From Neopararhizobium haloflavum (GTDB taxonomy: Bacteria; Pseudomonadota; Alphaproteobacteria; Rhizobiales; Rhizobiaceae): 64,000 nucleotides of DNA. Under the pieces are notes generated by a model that made no database searches, was not told the origin of the DNA, and saw only the letters and a program-made list of their open reading frames with translations. Location: the NCBI RefSeq assembly GCF_002750855.1, contig NZ_NWUC01000005.1, positions 62,001 to 126,000 on the forward strand, in the 5' to 3' direction. Position 1 is the first letter of the stretch. Each line of letters begins with the position of its first letter. Below, in pieces: positions 1 to 11,221 of this stretch. The translations under genes and the position numbers were made by a program.

Positions 1-17
1 TGTGGAAGACGCGACCA

Positions 18-1697
18 ATGGATCAGCCAGTATCGCATGCTGTCGAGCGCGACCGCCCGCACCGCACGGCACAGCGCTGGTGGCGAAGAAGCGACGGGAG
101 CTGGACGCTTCATCCGTTCCTGTTTGCGCCCGCGTCGGTCCTGGCTCTGCTCGCCAACAGCACCTACATGGTCGACTTTCCGGACGCCGCGCCGGCGATC
201 GCGTGGGGCCTGGCAGCCGCCATGCTATTCTATGGGATCTTCTGCGCCATCAGCGGATCGCGGGAGGCCAGAGCTGCGGTTGCCGCAAGCGTCTGGATTG
301 TCGGGTCTTGCTATTTTCTCAATCTTTTCGGCAGCCTCAACCGGGCGATCGACGGCGGATACCCCATGGTGCGCACGCTGCCGCTCGCTGTTCTTGCGAT
401 GGTCATACTGTCATGGGCGGTGCTGCGCGTTCGCCTGTCGCTCAAACCGCTCAACACCATCCTCAACGCGATCGCCGTCGTTCTCGTCATCACCCCCACC
501 TTCAAGATCGTCGCCTATGACTGGCGAAACTGGGACGCGCGCGACCTTTACGACGGTGACCGTGCGGCAGCTGCCCTGGAGCAGTTGGCACCGCCGGCAA
601 CCGGCCGGACCCGTATTGCCGGCGAGACGCCGCCCGACATCTACCACTTCGTTTTCGACCGCTACGGTTCTGAGCACGTGCTTGAAAGCTATTTCGACAC
701 CGACAATCGCGAGATCGGAGATTTCCTTGAGGCGCAGGGCTTCTACCTCGCCCGACAAAGCCATTCCAACTATCTGAAGACCGGCCATTCCCTGGCGTCG
801 ACCTTCTACATGGATTACCTCGACAACCTCGACGCCAATCCACCAGCGCAAAGGAGCAACTGGCGGCCCGTCTACGAGATGCTCGACGACCACCGCGTCG
901 CCCGCTTCCTGAAGGCGCGTGACTACACATTCCATCAGTACGGTTCATGGTGGACCGGTACGTTCGACAACGCCGTGGCCGACATCAACCGGCCGATGGG
1001 CTTCAGCGAATTCAACATGCTCTATCTGCGGCGCACGATCCTCCGGCCGCTTTTTCACGCTCTTCCCGACACCCCGTTGACGATGATGCTCGACTGGGAC
1101 AACGGCCAGTGCCAGAGGGTCTCGCGGCAGATTGAGGAGATCAAGACAATCGGCGACGCGGACAAGCCGGTCTACCTTTTCGCTCACATCCTCGTGCCGC
1201 ACGGTCCCTACGTGTTTACGGCGCAAGGCGAATGCCTGACCCAGGCCGAAGCCGCTGCACGCGGACCTGATCAGGGCTATATCGACCACATCGCCTATGC
1301 GAACATGATGATCCGGGATCTGGTCACCACCTTGAAGAAAGGCAGCGCCACGCCGCCGGTCATTCTCATCCAGGCCGATGAAGGACCCTTCCCGACGCGT
1401 GACGGCTCCGTGCCCTGGCACGATGCGACGCCGGGCGAACTGGACATGAAGACTGGCATCCTCAATGCCTATTTCTTTCCGTCCGGCGATTACGGCTCGA
1501 TGCGTCCCGACATCTCTCCGGTCAACAGCTATCGTGCAGTGTTCAACGCCGTGTTCGGCAGCGGCTTTCCAATGCTGGACGATCGCGTAATGAGCTTTCC
1601 ACACGATTGGGAGATCTATGGCTATCGGGATGTGACGGAAAAGGTCCGTGCTGCGAGCACGGACCCTGAACCACAGAAGATACCAATTCTCGAATAA
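18..1697 (+). CDS. Membrane-anchored sulfatase-fold (alkaline phosphatase superfamily) protein
   Basis: Encodes 559 residues. The first 170 or so hold four to five hydrophobic segments, and the rest is a soluble domain that is probably periplasmic. The domain opens with IYHFVFDRYGS, where the Asp is a likely first metal ligand. A conserved-looking stretch SNYLKTGHS could supply the Thr/Ser nucleophile. Later come ILVPHGPYVF and IQADEGPF, the His and Asp/Glu positions expected of the second metal site. This order resembles membrane phosphoethanolamine/phosphoglycerol transferases and LTA-synthase-like proteins, but it is not a close OpgB match. The gene converges on an OpgC-like acyltransferase with 1 nt between stop codons, so a role in decorating a periplasmic glycan is an inference. 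No stop lies between position 3 and the ATG at 18, so the true start could be outside the window. Confidence 0.72.
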   Translation: MDQPVSHAVERDRPHRTAQRWWRRSDGSWTLHPFLFAPASVLALLANSTYMVDFPDAAPAIAWGLAAAMLFYGIFCAISGSREARAAVAASVWIVGSCYFLNLFGSLNRAIDGGYPMVRTLPLAVLAMVILSWAVLRVRLSLKPLNTILNAIAVVLVITPTFKIVAYDWRNWDARDLYDGDRAAAALEQLAPPATGRTRIAGETPPDIYHFVFDRYGSEHVLESYFDTDNREIGDFLEAQGFYLARQSHSNYLKTGHSLASTFYMDYLDNLDANPPAQRSNWRPVYEMLDDHRVARFLKARDYTFHQYGSWWTGTFDNAVADINRPMGFSEFNMLYLRRTILRPLFHALPDTPLTMMLDWDNGQCQRVSRQIEEIKTIGDADKPVYLFAHILVPHGPYVFTAQGECLTQAEAAARGPDQGYIDHIAYANMMIRDLVTTLKKGSATPPVILIQADEGPFPTRDGSVPWHDATPGELDMKTGILNAYFFPSGDYGSMRPDISPVNSYRAVFNAVFGSGFPMLDDRVMSFPHDWEIYGYRDVTEKVRAASTDPEPQKIPILE

Positions 1698-1698
1698 C

Positions 1699-2886
1699 CT
1701 ATTCGGCCGGCTGCACGCTCGGTCGGGCCAGCCATTGCTCCCGCTCGCGCCATAGCGCCGGCAACGTCAGCAGCGCGATGGATATAAGCGCGATCGCGAT
1801 CTTGACCGGCTCGCTGAAACCGCCAGCCCGTCCATCGACATAACGAACCGCGTAGACGATCGCGACATGCCAGACATAGACCTGGAGCGAGTGACGGCCA
1901 AGGAGCCGCAGGAACCGCAGCGTGAAAAGCCAGGTCAGCGCCCCGGCCACCCGCCGAACCAGCGAATTGCTGTGCTCCGGCCCGGCAATGAACAGCCAGG
2001 CCATGCCCGCGGCAGCGGCGGCGAAGTTCAGCACATAGACCGGTCCGAAGTCTGCCCTGACCTCCATCGCACCGAATTTGCCGTACATGTCATCGGGCAG
2101 AAACCCGTGTGCGGTCGCGATGCGCAAAGGGACGAAGAACAGGCAGATCGCCAGCGCCGCCTTGGGTATGACGGTGTTTTCCGGCGTGAAGATGCGCGAC
2201 CAGGCGATCTGCTTGGTCGCCGTCATCGCGCCGAGCACCAGCGCCGTGAAGAAGACAAGCTGCCAGCCGAATAGATTGAAGCTGGCCCGCACGCCCTGCT
2301 CGTCGGCACGCTCGAGGGCAACGTCGAGGGGCCCGGTCACAAGATGCTGAAGACCCAGTTGGCCAGCCATCCAGAAGATGACTGATCCGATCATGACCAC
2401 ATGCCACTGACCCTTGAGACAGAGCTGGATCAACCACGGCGCAAACAGCATGTAGACGATATACTGCGGCAGGATGTCCATGAAGGTCGGCTGGAAGAAG
2501 AACGTTGCGATCGCCGCAAGACGCACCGGGTCCGCCAGCGATGTACCACCGAGCCAGTTCCGCCATATTTCGCCAGCTTCCGGCAGCGCCATCTTCGCCA
2601 CGAGAACGGCGATGACGATCAGCATCGCATATCGATAGAGCTCGAAGGCGCGGTTCCAGATCGCGTTGCGCCCGGTCTCATAGCCGTATTTGGCCATCTT
2701 GCGGGCATAGACCATCCCGACGAGCAGTCCGGACAGAAAGACGAACCCTTGCGCATCCTCGACGAAGGCCAACTGCCGATGATTGATCTGGACGAGGAAA
2801 TATCCACCCGTGAACACGAGGTGGTTGATAAGCATGAACACGAGGAAGTAGCCGCGCAGGCCGTCGATGATTTCGAAACGTTTCAT
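1699..2886 (-). CDS. opgC: OpgC-like membrane acyltransferase
   Basis: About 395 residues with roughly ten hydrophobic segments. The N-terminus MKRFEIIDGLRGYFLVFM followed by INHLVF is the signature of the OpgC family, which succinylates osmoregulated periplasmic glucans at the inner membrane. The Asp-Gly-Leu-Arg-Gly and the His in the first segment match acyltransferase-3-type proteins. The ATG at 2886 places this motif at the N-terminus. An upstream in-frame start at 2907 would add seven residues that look like leader. The family call is good. The substrate, and whether the acyl group is succinyl, is not shown by sequence. The neighbouring convergent gene is a sulfatase-fold transferase, which fits a glucan-decoration locus. 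Confidence 0.75.
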   Translation of the reverse strand: MKRFEIIDGLRGYFLVFMLINHLVFTGGYFLVQINHRQLAFVEDAQGFVFLSGLLVGMVYARKMAKYGYETGRNAIWNRAFELYRYAMLIVIAVLVAKMALPEAGEIWRNWLGGTSLADPVRLAAIATFFFQPTFMDILPQYIVYMLFAPWLIQLCLKGQWHVVMIGSVIFWMAGQLGLQHLVTGPLDVALERADEQGVRASFNLFGWQLVFFTALVLGAMTATKQIAWSRIFTPENTVIPKAALAICLFFVPLRIATAHGFLPDDMYGKFGAMEVRADFGPVYVLNFAAAAAGMAWLFIAGPEHSNSLVRRVAGALTWLFTLRFLRLLGRHSLQVYVWHVAIVYAVRYVDGRAGGFSEPVKIAIALISIALLTLPALWREREQWLARPSVQPAE

Positions 2887-3095
2887 TGATCCACCAAGCC
2901 TCCACAAAGGGCCCGCCGTCCCTTCGGGCAGTACCTGATGAAGCTATAACGGACCAATCATGACCGGGTTGCGACGCAAAATAAGTGATCCTTCATGTTC
3001 AAATCACCGCGGAACCAATTGATAAAACTTCTATATGTTGAATACCTGCCGAATCTCTCGCCATCAATTCATGTGAATTTGCATTAATCGGCGGT

Positions 3096-3968
3096 TTATT
3101 CCGTGCAGTCGGCGCGTTCGAACAGCTCCAGGCTCTGGAGCTTTCCGCTGAGAACGAAATCGCCGTAATCCATGACGAGATCGCGCGTCACGCCGTTGTC
3201 GTGGAGCTTGAACGATATCTGATAGTCCGGCGTCTCGTCGCCGCGGTCCTGCTCGTTGAAATAGGCCATGGACACCGGCCAGTAAGCCGCATCCTCGAGA
3301 TCGCCGGCTTCTGACAACTCAGTGTCACCGGTCGAAGGTTCTTCGCGATCGCCCACGACCGTCGTCGTCAGCATGACACGATCGCCATCCTCTGACCCGT
3401 CATAGATGTGAGACTGATAGAACCGATCCCCCTCTTCCGCGCGGGTGATGAGTTCCAGCATGTGCTCGGTCGGAAACTTGCCCGCGTTGAGTGACAGGCT
3501 GCGCTCTTCTGGTTCGTTCAAGGTCACGTCTATGCCGCCGCCATCGCCCCGACGCGCACTGCCGCTGGTTTCATCGTCGAGCGAATCGTCGACAAAAGAG
3601 CGCGTGACGAAGCGAAACGTCTCTTCCTCCAGATTCTCGTAGGTCGTCGTCTGCTGGTCGGTGACGCGCGAGAATTCTTCCGTGTCCACGCGAGTGACGA
3701 ACCGGAAGCTGACCGAGAATCCGTCACAGGGCGAACCCTTCATTTCATAGACCATACGGCCGTACATGCCCGAGATGCCGGAACGCTCCTGCGTTTCCTC
3801 CAGTTTTAGGTCATAGACCGCGCGGTGTGGGACCAGCGCGCTGGCCGACGCCGCAGCCGCCGGGCTCTCGATGGCACCCAGCATGCCGAGCGCCGGAAGC
3901 ATGAGGCTGGCGGCGCATTGCGCGCGAAAACGTAGCGGCATGAATCGTCTCCTGTTCCCTGACGCCAT
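3096..3968 (-). CDS. eipB: EipB family (DUF1849) periplasmic envelope-integrity protein
   Basis: 290 residues with an N-terminal Sec signal ending near AIESPAAAASA. The mature part begins ALVPHRAVYDLKLEET, as in DUF1849 proteins. After the signal only two cysteines remain, one in GSPCDGF and one four residues from the C-terminus (DCTE). In Brucella EipB, the two conserved cysteines at equivalent ends form a disulfide that closes a spiral beta-barrel, and this protein keeps both. EipB maintains cell-envelope integrity in the periplasm. A later Met (MPLRFRAQ, nine codons in) could be the true start and would still leave a signal peptide. It stands alone, upstream-divergent to the RidA-family gene. 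Confidence 0.85.
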   Translation of the reverse strand: MASGNRRRFMPLRFRAQCAASLMLPALGMLGAIESPAAAASASALVPHRAVYDLKLEETQERSGISGMYGRMVYEMKGSPCDGFSVSFRFVTRVDTEEFSRVTDQQTTTYENLEEETFRFVTRSFVDDSLDDETSGSARRGDGGGIDVTLNEPEERSLSLNAGKFPTEHMLELITRAEEGDRFYQSHIYDGSEDGDRVMLTTTVVGDREEPSTGDTELSEAGDLEDAAYWPVSMAYFNEQDRGDETPDYQISFKLHDNGVTRDLVMDYGDFVLSGKLQSLELFERADCTE

Positions 3969-4059
3969 GTTACAGGGAGGCGATAGGCAAAAGCGAGGCG
4001 CTTGACGGCAGCGCTCAAGGCATTTTTATGGCGAAGCGATCGACAAACGAGGAGCATGC

Positions 4060-4527
4060 ATGACCGCGACGATTAAGAAGCGTCTGGAGGAAAAGGGCAT
4101 CATCCTGCCCGCCGCACCCGCACCGGCGGCGAACTACGTGCCATGGGTGATCTCGGGCAACCATCTCCATATATCCGGTCAGTTGCCGATGGAGGCTGGC
4201 GGCCTGGCCGTTGTCGGCCACCTCGGCGCCGACGTCGACGTTGAGGCCGGGCGGCGCGCAGCCGAACTGTGTGCGATCAATATCCTCGCACAGGCATCGA
4301 GCGCGCTTTCCGGCGACCTGGAACGCATTGCCCGGCTGATCAAGATCAACGGGTTCGTCGCATCCGTCCCAACCTTCATCGAGCAGCATCTCGTCATCAA
4401 CGGGGCATCGGACCTTCTCGCCGATGTACTCGGTGAGCGCGGCCGTCATGCGCGCGCAGCCGTCGGCATGGCAGCGCTTCCTATGAACGCCGCAGTCGAG
4501 ATCGACGCGCTGTTCGCAATCAATTGA
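4060..4527 (+). CDS. RidA/YjgF/UK114 superfamily protein
   Basis: 155 residues with the RidA-type layout: NYVPWVISGNHLHISGQLP near residues 25-43, a central helix (INILAQASSAL), IKINGFVASVPTF, and a C-terminal ARAAVGMAALPMNAAVEID strand. This matches the longer, approximately 150-residue Rid subfamily in which the catalytic Arg of true RidA (normally in R-x-A-V/Y) is usually retained as the Arg in ARAAVG. RidA deaminates reactive enamine/imine intermediates, but the activity of this subfamily is less certain. It is followed 7 nt later by a glycerophosphodiesterase gene and likely heads a transcript with it and the FemAB-like gene. Confidence 0.85.
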   Translation: MTATIKKRLEEKGIILPAAPAPAANYVPWVISGNHLHISGQLPMEAGGLAVVGHLGADVDVEAGRRAAELCAINILAQASSALSGDLERIARLIKINGFVASVPTFIEQHLVINGASDLLADVLGERGRHARAAVGMAALPMNAAVEIDALFAIN

Positions 4528-4534
4528 GGCGGAT

Positions 4535-5254
4535 GTGATGAGGGATACGACTTGGCTGACGCGCCATCCCATAGCCCATCGCGGCTATCACGATCTCAAC
4601 ACCAGCGTTTTCGAGAACACGCTCGCCGCGTTCCAGCGCGCGGCCGATGCCGGCTTTTCCATCGAATGCGACCTTCAGTTCGCCGCTGACGCCGTCCCTG
4701 TCGTCTTTCATGACGACACGTTGGAGCGCTTGTGCGCATTGAAGCTGCGCACCCGTGACAAGCTCTCAAGCGAGTTGCAGCAGACGGCGGTGGGCGGAAC
4801 GCGCGAGCGCATCCCCACGCTTGCCGACATGCTGAAGACCGTCCGCGGACGCGTGCCGCTGGTCATTGAACTCAAGGGACAGCCCGGCGACGACGATGGG
4901 TTCGCCGGCGCTGTACTGGAGACGCTGGAAGGCTATGCCGGACCAGTGGCACTCATGTCCTTTGACCATGCGCTCCTGCGCGACTTGAAGGAACTCGAGG
5001 CCCCCTATCTCCTCGGTCTGACGGCCGAAGGCGTGCGTGAAGAGGCACTCGCCGGCCACGAGAAGGCGTGGCAAATCGGGTTGGATTTCGTGTCCTACAA
5101 CGTCCATCATCTCCCCAACGCTTTCGTGGCGCGCCTTCGCGAAACCGGCACACCTGTCATCTCCTGGACGGTGCGTAATCAGGAGGCGCGGGATCGAAGT
5201 TTCGAATTCGCTGACCAGATGACGTTCGAAGGTTTCGACCCACGACCCATGTAG
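4535..5254 (+). CDS. Glycerophosphodiester phosphodiesterase family protein
   Basis: 239 residues of the GDPD TIM-barrel type. HRGYHD near residue 16 supplies the first catalytic His, FENTLAAFQRA follows, then IECDLQ with a metal-binding Glu and FHDDTLERL with the second catalytic His. FVSYNVHHLP and VISWTVRN occur at the C-terminal end as expected. The family hydrolyses glycerophosphodiesters to glycerol-3-phosphate and an alcohol. No signal peptide is seen, so it is probably cytoplasmic. Start choice is between GTG 4535 and ATG 4538, adjacent codons behind a weak purine stretch. It lies 7 nt after the RidA-family gene and is probably co-transcribed. Confidence 0.88.
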   Translation: MMRDTTWLTRHPIAHRGYHDLNTSVFENTLAAFQRAADAGFSIECDLQFAADAVPVVFHDDTLERLCALKLRTRDKLSSELQQTAVGGTRERIPTLADMLKTVRGRVPLVIELKGQPGDDDGFAGAVLETLEGYAGPVALMSFDHALLRDLKELEAPYLLGLTAEGVREEALAGHEKAWQIGLDFVSYNVHHLPNAFVARLRETGTPVISWTVRNQEARDRSFEFADQMTFEGFDPRPM

Positions 5255-5331
5255 CGTCAAATTTTCGTGCAAGGGCTTTCAACGCGATGTTTCCGCTCTA
5301 GCTCCTTCGCAGGTGCGAAAGAAGGCATGCC

Positions 5332-6537
5332 ATGACAGTCGGCCACCGTGTCGAGCCGCAGGAAACCACCGAGATCCACATTCGCGTCGCCGACGCGATG
5401 TCCGGCATCGACCAGGGTGGATGGGACCGGATGGAGGGCACGGCGCGCGCTTGCGCCGGATCGGTTGCCTACAACCCCTTTCTGTCCCGCCATTTCCTCA
5501 CCGCGCTCGAAGAATCGGGATGCGTTGACGCACGGACCGGATGGTTGCCGCAACACCTCCTGCTCGAGAGCGCCGAAGGTGTCCTTCTCGGCGCGATGCC
5601 CTGCTATCTCAAGAGTCACAGCCAGGGTGAATATGTCTTCGACCACGGCTGGGCCGATGCCTTCGAGCGCGCCGGCGGACGCTACTATCCCAAGCTGCAG
5701 TCATCGATACCCTTCACGCCTGCCACCGGCCCCCGTCTTTTGACACCGCCAGGCGCGGGCCGTCCGGCGGCACAGGACGCACTTGCAAAAGGCTTGGTGG
5801 CACTCGCCGAGCGGCTCGGCGTATCCTCGGCACATGTCACCTTCGTGCCTGAACTGGAAATCGGACATTTCGAGCGAAACGGGTATCTGCGCCGCACCGA
5901 CCAGCAGTTCCACTTCCACAATGAAGGCTATGGTACCTACGAGGACTTTCTCGGAACGCTGGCCTCACGCAAGCGCAAGGCGCTGCGGCGCGAACGGCGA
6001 GCCGCACTCGACAACGACATCGAGGTCGAGTGGCTGACCGGGAGGGCCATAACCGAAGCCCACTGGGACGCCTTCTATGCGTTCTACCGCGATACCGGCG
6101 GGCGCAAATGGGGCCGGCCCTATCTCAATCGGGCATTCTTCTCCATGATCGGCGAGCGCATGCCCGAGGATGTGCTGCTGATCATGGCCCGCCGGGCTGA
6201 ACGGTACGTTGCCGGAGCGATCAATTTCATCGGTGGTGATTGCCTTTTCGGCCGCCACTGGGGCTGCATCGAGGACCACCCGTTCCTGCACTTCGAGATT
6301 TGCTACCATCAGGCGATCGATTTCGCCATTGCCCATGGTCTCGCACGGGTCGAGGCGGGGGCACAGGGCGAGCACAAGCTGGCGCGCGGCTATCTGCCGG
6401 TCACCACGTACTCCGCCCACCACATCACCCATCCGGGGCTGCGGCGCGCAGTTGCGGACTATCTCGATGTCGAGCGCGAGGATGTCGAACGGGTCGGTGC
6501 GATCCTTTCCAGCCATGGGCCATTCCGCAAGGGATGA
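5332..6537 (+). CDS. FemAB-like GNAT N-acyltransferase (DUF482 type)
   Basis: 401 residues that match the 'peptidogalycan biosynthesis/DUF482' FemAB-like family. Features are YNPFLSRHFLTALEESG near residue 45, a basic patch SRKRKALRRERR near residue 220, the FYRDTGGRKWGRPYL stretch, and GRHWGCIEDHPFLHFEICYH with EAGAQGEHKLARGY near the C-terminus. These C-terminal motifs are the strongest family marks. The substrate of the family is not established to my knowledge; cell-wall or lipid acylation is only suggested by the double-GNAT fold. An AAAGAAGG ribosome-binding stretch lies just upstream of the ATG. It follows the GDPD gene by 77 nt. Confidence 0.82.
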   Translation: MTVGHRVEPQETTEIHIRVADAMSGIDQGGWDRMEGTARACAGSVAYNPFLSRHFLTALEESGCVDARTGWLPQHLLLESAEGVLLGAMPCYLKSHSQGEYVFDHGWADAFERAGGRYYPKLQSSIPFTPATGPRLLTPPGAGRPAAQDALAKGLVALAERLGVSSAHVTFVPELEIGHFERNGYLRRTDQQFHFHNEGYGTYEDFLGTLASRKRKALRRERRAALDNDIEVEWLTGRAITEAHWDAFYAFYRDTGGRKWGRPYLNRAFFSMIGERMPEDVLLIMARRAERYVAGAINFIGGDCLFGRHWGCIEDHPFLHFEICYHQAIDFAIAHGLARVEAGAQGEHKLARGYLPVTTYSAHHITHPGLRRAVADYLDVEREDVERVGAILSSHGPFRKG

Positions 6538-6613
6538 CCGCTCGCCACGCCGGTCCTGAATCGGCTACAGCATCTTCATTGGTTTCAACGGCGCCTCGGG
6601 CAGAGCAAGCGGT

Positions 6614-6943
6614 ATGGTTTATGTCTATCTGATTATCGCTGTGGTCTTCGAAGTCGTCGCGACTTCGGCGCTGAAGATGAGCGATGGTTTCACCCGCCTC
6701 GCGCCGTCGCTGGTCACGATCGGCGGTTATGGCCTCGCATTCTTCTTCCTGTCGTTGACGCTGCGCACAATGCCGGTGGGCGTCGTCTACGGACTCTGGT
6801 CGGGAACGGGCATCGTGCTGATTGCGCTCATTGGATATTTCGCATTTGGCCAGCGGCTCGACCTTCCGGCGATCATCGGGCTGGGGCTGATCCTTGCCGG
6901 CGTCATCATCGTCAATTTCTTCTCAAGATCGGTAGGCCATTGA
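6614..6943 (+). CDS. Small multidrug resistance (SMR/EmrE-type) efflux protein
   Basis: 109 residues with four transmembrane helices. The membrane Glu essential for drug/proton antiport in EmrE is present in helix 1 (VVFEVVATSALKMS). YGLWSGTGIVLIALIGYF in helix 3 is the typical SMR signature with Trp and Gly residues. It would act as a dimer in the inner membrane. The natural substrate could be quaternary cations or guanidinium; sequence alone does not settle this. No second SMR gene lies beside it, which favours a homodimeric type. It starts 76 nt after the FemAB-like gene on the same strand. Confidence 0.9.
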   Translation: MVYVYLIIAVVFEVVATSALKMSDGFTRLAPSLVTIGGYGLAFFFLSLTLRTMPVGVVYGLWSGTGIVLIALIGYFAFGQRLDLPAIIGLGLILAGVIIVNFFSRSVGH

Positions 6944-6997
6944 TGGCGCCGCCGCAAATGTGCCTACGCCGCGACGAACCAATCCGGGAGACAATTC

Positions 6998-7420
6998 ATG
7001 ACCGCCTATGACGACACGAACACCTTCGCCAAGATCCTGCGCGGCGAACTGCCGTCACAAAAGGTTTTCGAAGACGAGCATACGCTGGCCTTCATGGACA
7101 TCATGCCGCGCGGCGACGGGCATTGCCTCGTTCTTCCCAAGACGCCATGCCGCAACATCCTCGATGTCGAACCAGCCGACCTCGCCCGTGTCATGGAGAC
7201 GGTCCAGAAGATCGCGCGGGCCGTGGTCAAGGCATTCAACGCCGATGGCGTAACGGTCCAGCAGTTCAACGAGTCCGCCGGCGGCCAGGTCGTGTTCCAC
7301 CTGCACGTCCACGTCATTCCGCGTTTCGACGGGGTCGCGCTGAAGCCCCATACCGGGACGATGGAGGATCAGGCCGTTCTCGCGCAAAACGCCGAGAAGA
7401 TTCGCGCTGCGCTCGCCTGA
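6998..7420 (+). CDS. HIT family nucleotide hydrolase/transferase
   Basis: 140 residues of the histidine-triad family. The triad HLHVHVIPRF (H-x-H-x-H) lies near residues 98-107, and the N-terminal FAKILRGELPSQKVFEDE plus LAFMDIMPRGDGHCLVLPK is typical of Hint/HinT proteins. Family members hydrolyse purine nucleotide phosphoramidates such as AMP-lysine or AMP-NH2 in the cytoplasm. A GGGAGA ribosome-binding site precedes the ATG. It converges on azlD, with 6 nt between stop codons. Confidence 0.92.
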   Translation: MTAYDDTNTFAKILRGELPSQKVFEDEHTLAFMDIMPRGDGHCLVLPKTPCRNILDVEPADLARVMETVQKIARAVVKAFNADGVTVQQFNESAGGQVVFHLHVHVIPRFDGVALKPHTGTMEDQAVLAQNAEKIRAALA

Positions 7421-7426
7421 ACCGGT

Positions 7427-7774
7427 TCAAGACATGAGCATGCCAGCGACCAGGACGGCTTCGCCCACAAAGATGCCGACGAGGATCCGGCGGCCGAAAA
7501 GGATGTAGCTGGCAAATCCTGCCGCAGCCGCGCCGACCCGCAGCAAAAGCGCGGTTTCCGCGAGCGGTCCTGACGGCGCGATGACAAGGCTGGAGATCAC
7601 GCCGGCCACGAGGGCGGTCGCCACGGCCCTTACAAGAACCAGGATTTCCGAATCGCTGGAAAGCCTGCCGCCGAGATAAACGCCAAGAAAGCGCCAACTG
7701 TCCGTCGCCAGCCATCCCGCGATCAGAATATAGACAAAGGGCCACCACCAGGTATCGAGGGCATCGAATGTCAT
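7427..7774 (-). CDS. azlD: AzlD family small branched-chain amino acid export subunit
   Basis: 115 residues, four hydrophobic helices, with the N-terminus MTFDALDTWWWPFVYIL and the ALVAGVISSLVI segment typical of AzlD. Its ATG overlaps the stop of azlC in an ATGA junction, so the two are translationally coupled. AzlC and AzlD together form a membrane exporter of branched-chain amino acids and analogues. A longer same-frame ORF continues upstream but only as an overlap of azlC, and the ATG at 7774 gives the normal length. Confidence 0.87.
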   Translation of the reverse strand: MTFDALDTWWWPFVYILIAGWLATDSWRFLGVYLGGRLSSDSEILVLVRAVATALVAGVISSLVIAPSGPLAETALLLRVGAAAAGFASYILFGRRILVGIFVGEAVLVAGMLMS

Positions 7775-8535
7775 GTCGCCGCCTTCCCCCGCACGCGAAC
7801 GTGACGGTGGTAGCCGTAGGCAAGTCCGCCTCCCAGAACGCCGGTCGCCAACAGGCTGAACTCTGGCAGGACGAGATGAACGAGAGGCCAGAGGAGGATG
7901 CCGGCGACCATTGCCACGTGACCGGCGCGCTCGCGTGCCGAGCCCCATAGCGATGTGACGAAATAGAGCGGCGTCAACAGCAAGAGCGCCGCCGAAAGCA
8001 CATCCGGCAGGTCGGCAGCGAGGAAATAGACCAGCGCGACGACCACCATGTTGATGAAGATGAGCGTCGACCCGAGGCCGATGAACCATAGCGTGCGTCG
8101 CTCCGGTGGAACGACGTGCATCTTCTCCATCGCAAGGACCCACGCCGTCACCGCAACGAAATGCGACGCGAGACACAGCACCCAGTTGCGGCTGCGTGGC
8201 GTGCGCATCTCCGGCATCAGAGCCACCACCATCGGCGTCAGTCGCATCGATGAGAGCGCCACGGCGAATGCCGCCGAAAGGACGCCGTTGCCCGCATTGA
8301 TCGCGCCGATGAGCACGACCTTGCCGGGCAGCGCCCAGATCATTCCCGTCATGAACACCGCGTGCTCCACAGACATCCCGGCGCTGATCGCCAGCGCGGC
8401 AAAGCCCACGAAGGTGGACGCCAGGATGACCGCCGGGATCGAAATCGCCGTGCGCACGCCATGCAGATACCACCCGGCGGCGGACAGCGAGCGATAGTGG
8501 GGAACTGGCGTTTCGGGAGGAGAACTGTCGGGCAT
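7771..8535 (-). CDS. azlC: AzlC family branched-chain amino acid exporter
   Basis: 254 residues with about eight hydrophobic segments. The N-terminal region ILASTFVGFAALAISAG and the following WALPGKVVLIGAINAG fit AzlC, as do SSMRLTPMVVALMPEMR and ASHFVAVTAWVL further on. AzlC is the large membrane subunit of a branched-chain amino acid efflux system. It is coupled by a 4-nt overlap to azlD, and both face the HIT gene from the opposite strand. No Lrp-type regulator is adjacent. Confidence 0.87.
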   Translation of the reverse strand: MPDSSPPETPVPHYRSLSAAGWYLHGVRTAISIPAVILASTFVGFAALAISAGMSVEHAVFMTGMIWALPGKVVLIGAINAGNGVLSAAFAVALSSMRLTPMVVALMPEMRTPRSRNWVLCLASHFVAVTAWVLAMEKMHVVPPERRTLWFIGLGSTLIFINMVVVALVYFLAADLPDVLSAALLLLTPLYFVTSLWGSARERAGHVAMVAGILLWPLVHLVLPEFSLLATGVLGGGLAYGYHRHVRVRGKAAT

Positions 8536-8651
8536 GTCTCTGCCGGACTATCACAGCTCTCGGACAAGAACGAGATGGAAAAGTCAGCCAGCCTTACTTG
8601 TTTTGGTTTCGCTCAGGCATGACAGGCCATGTGGGCGTACCTCACAAAGCA

Positions 8652-8681
8652 ATGGCCGAGGCTGTCACCAACCCCGGCCAT
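8652..8681 (-). terminator. Probable terminator hairpin after clpA
   Basis: ATGGCCG at 8652-8658 is complementary to CGGCCAT at 8675-8681, with a 16-nt loop. Read on the minus strand, it is followed by TTGCTTTG. It begins 27 nt after the clpA stop. The T tract is weak, so Rho-independence is only moderately supported. Confidence 0.5.
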
Positions 8682-8707
8682 CACAAAACGGCTCTTCTCC
8701 GTCTTCG

Positions 8708-11209
<2,502 letters not shown>

Positions 11210-11221
11210 GCTCTTGGTTCC

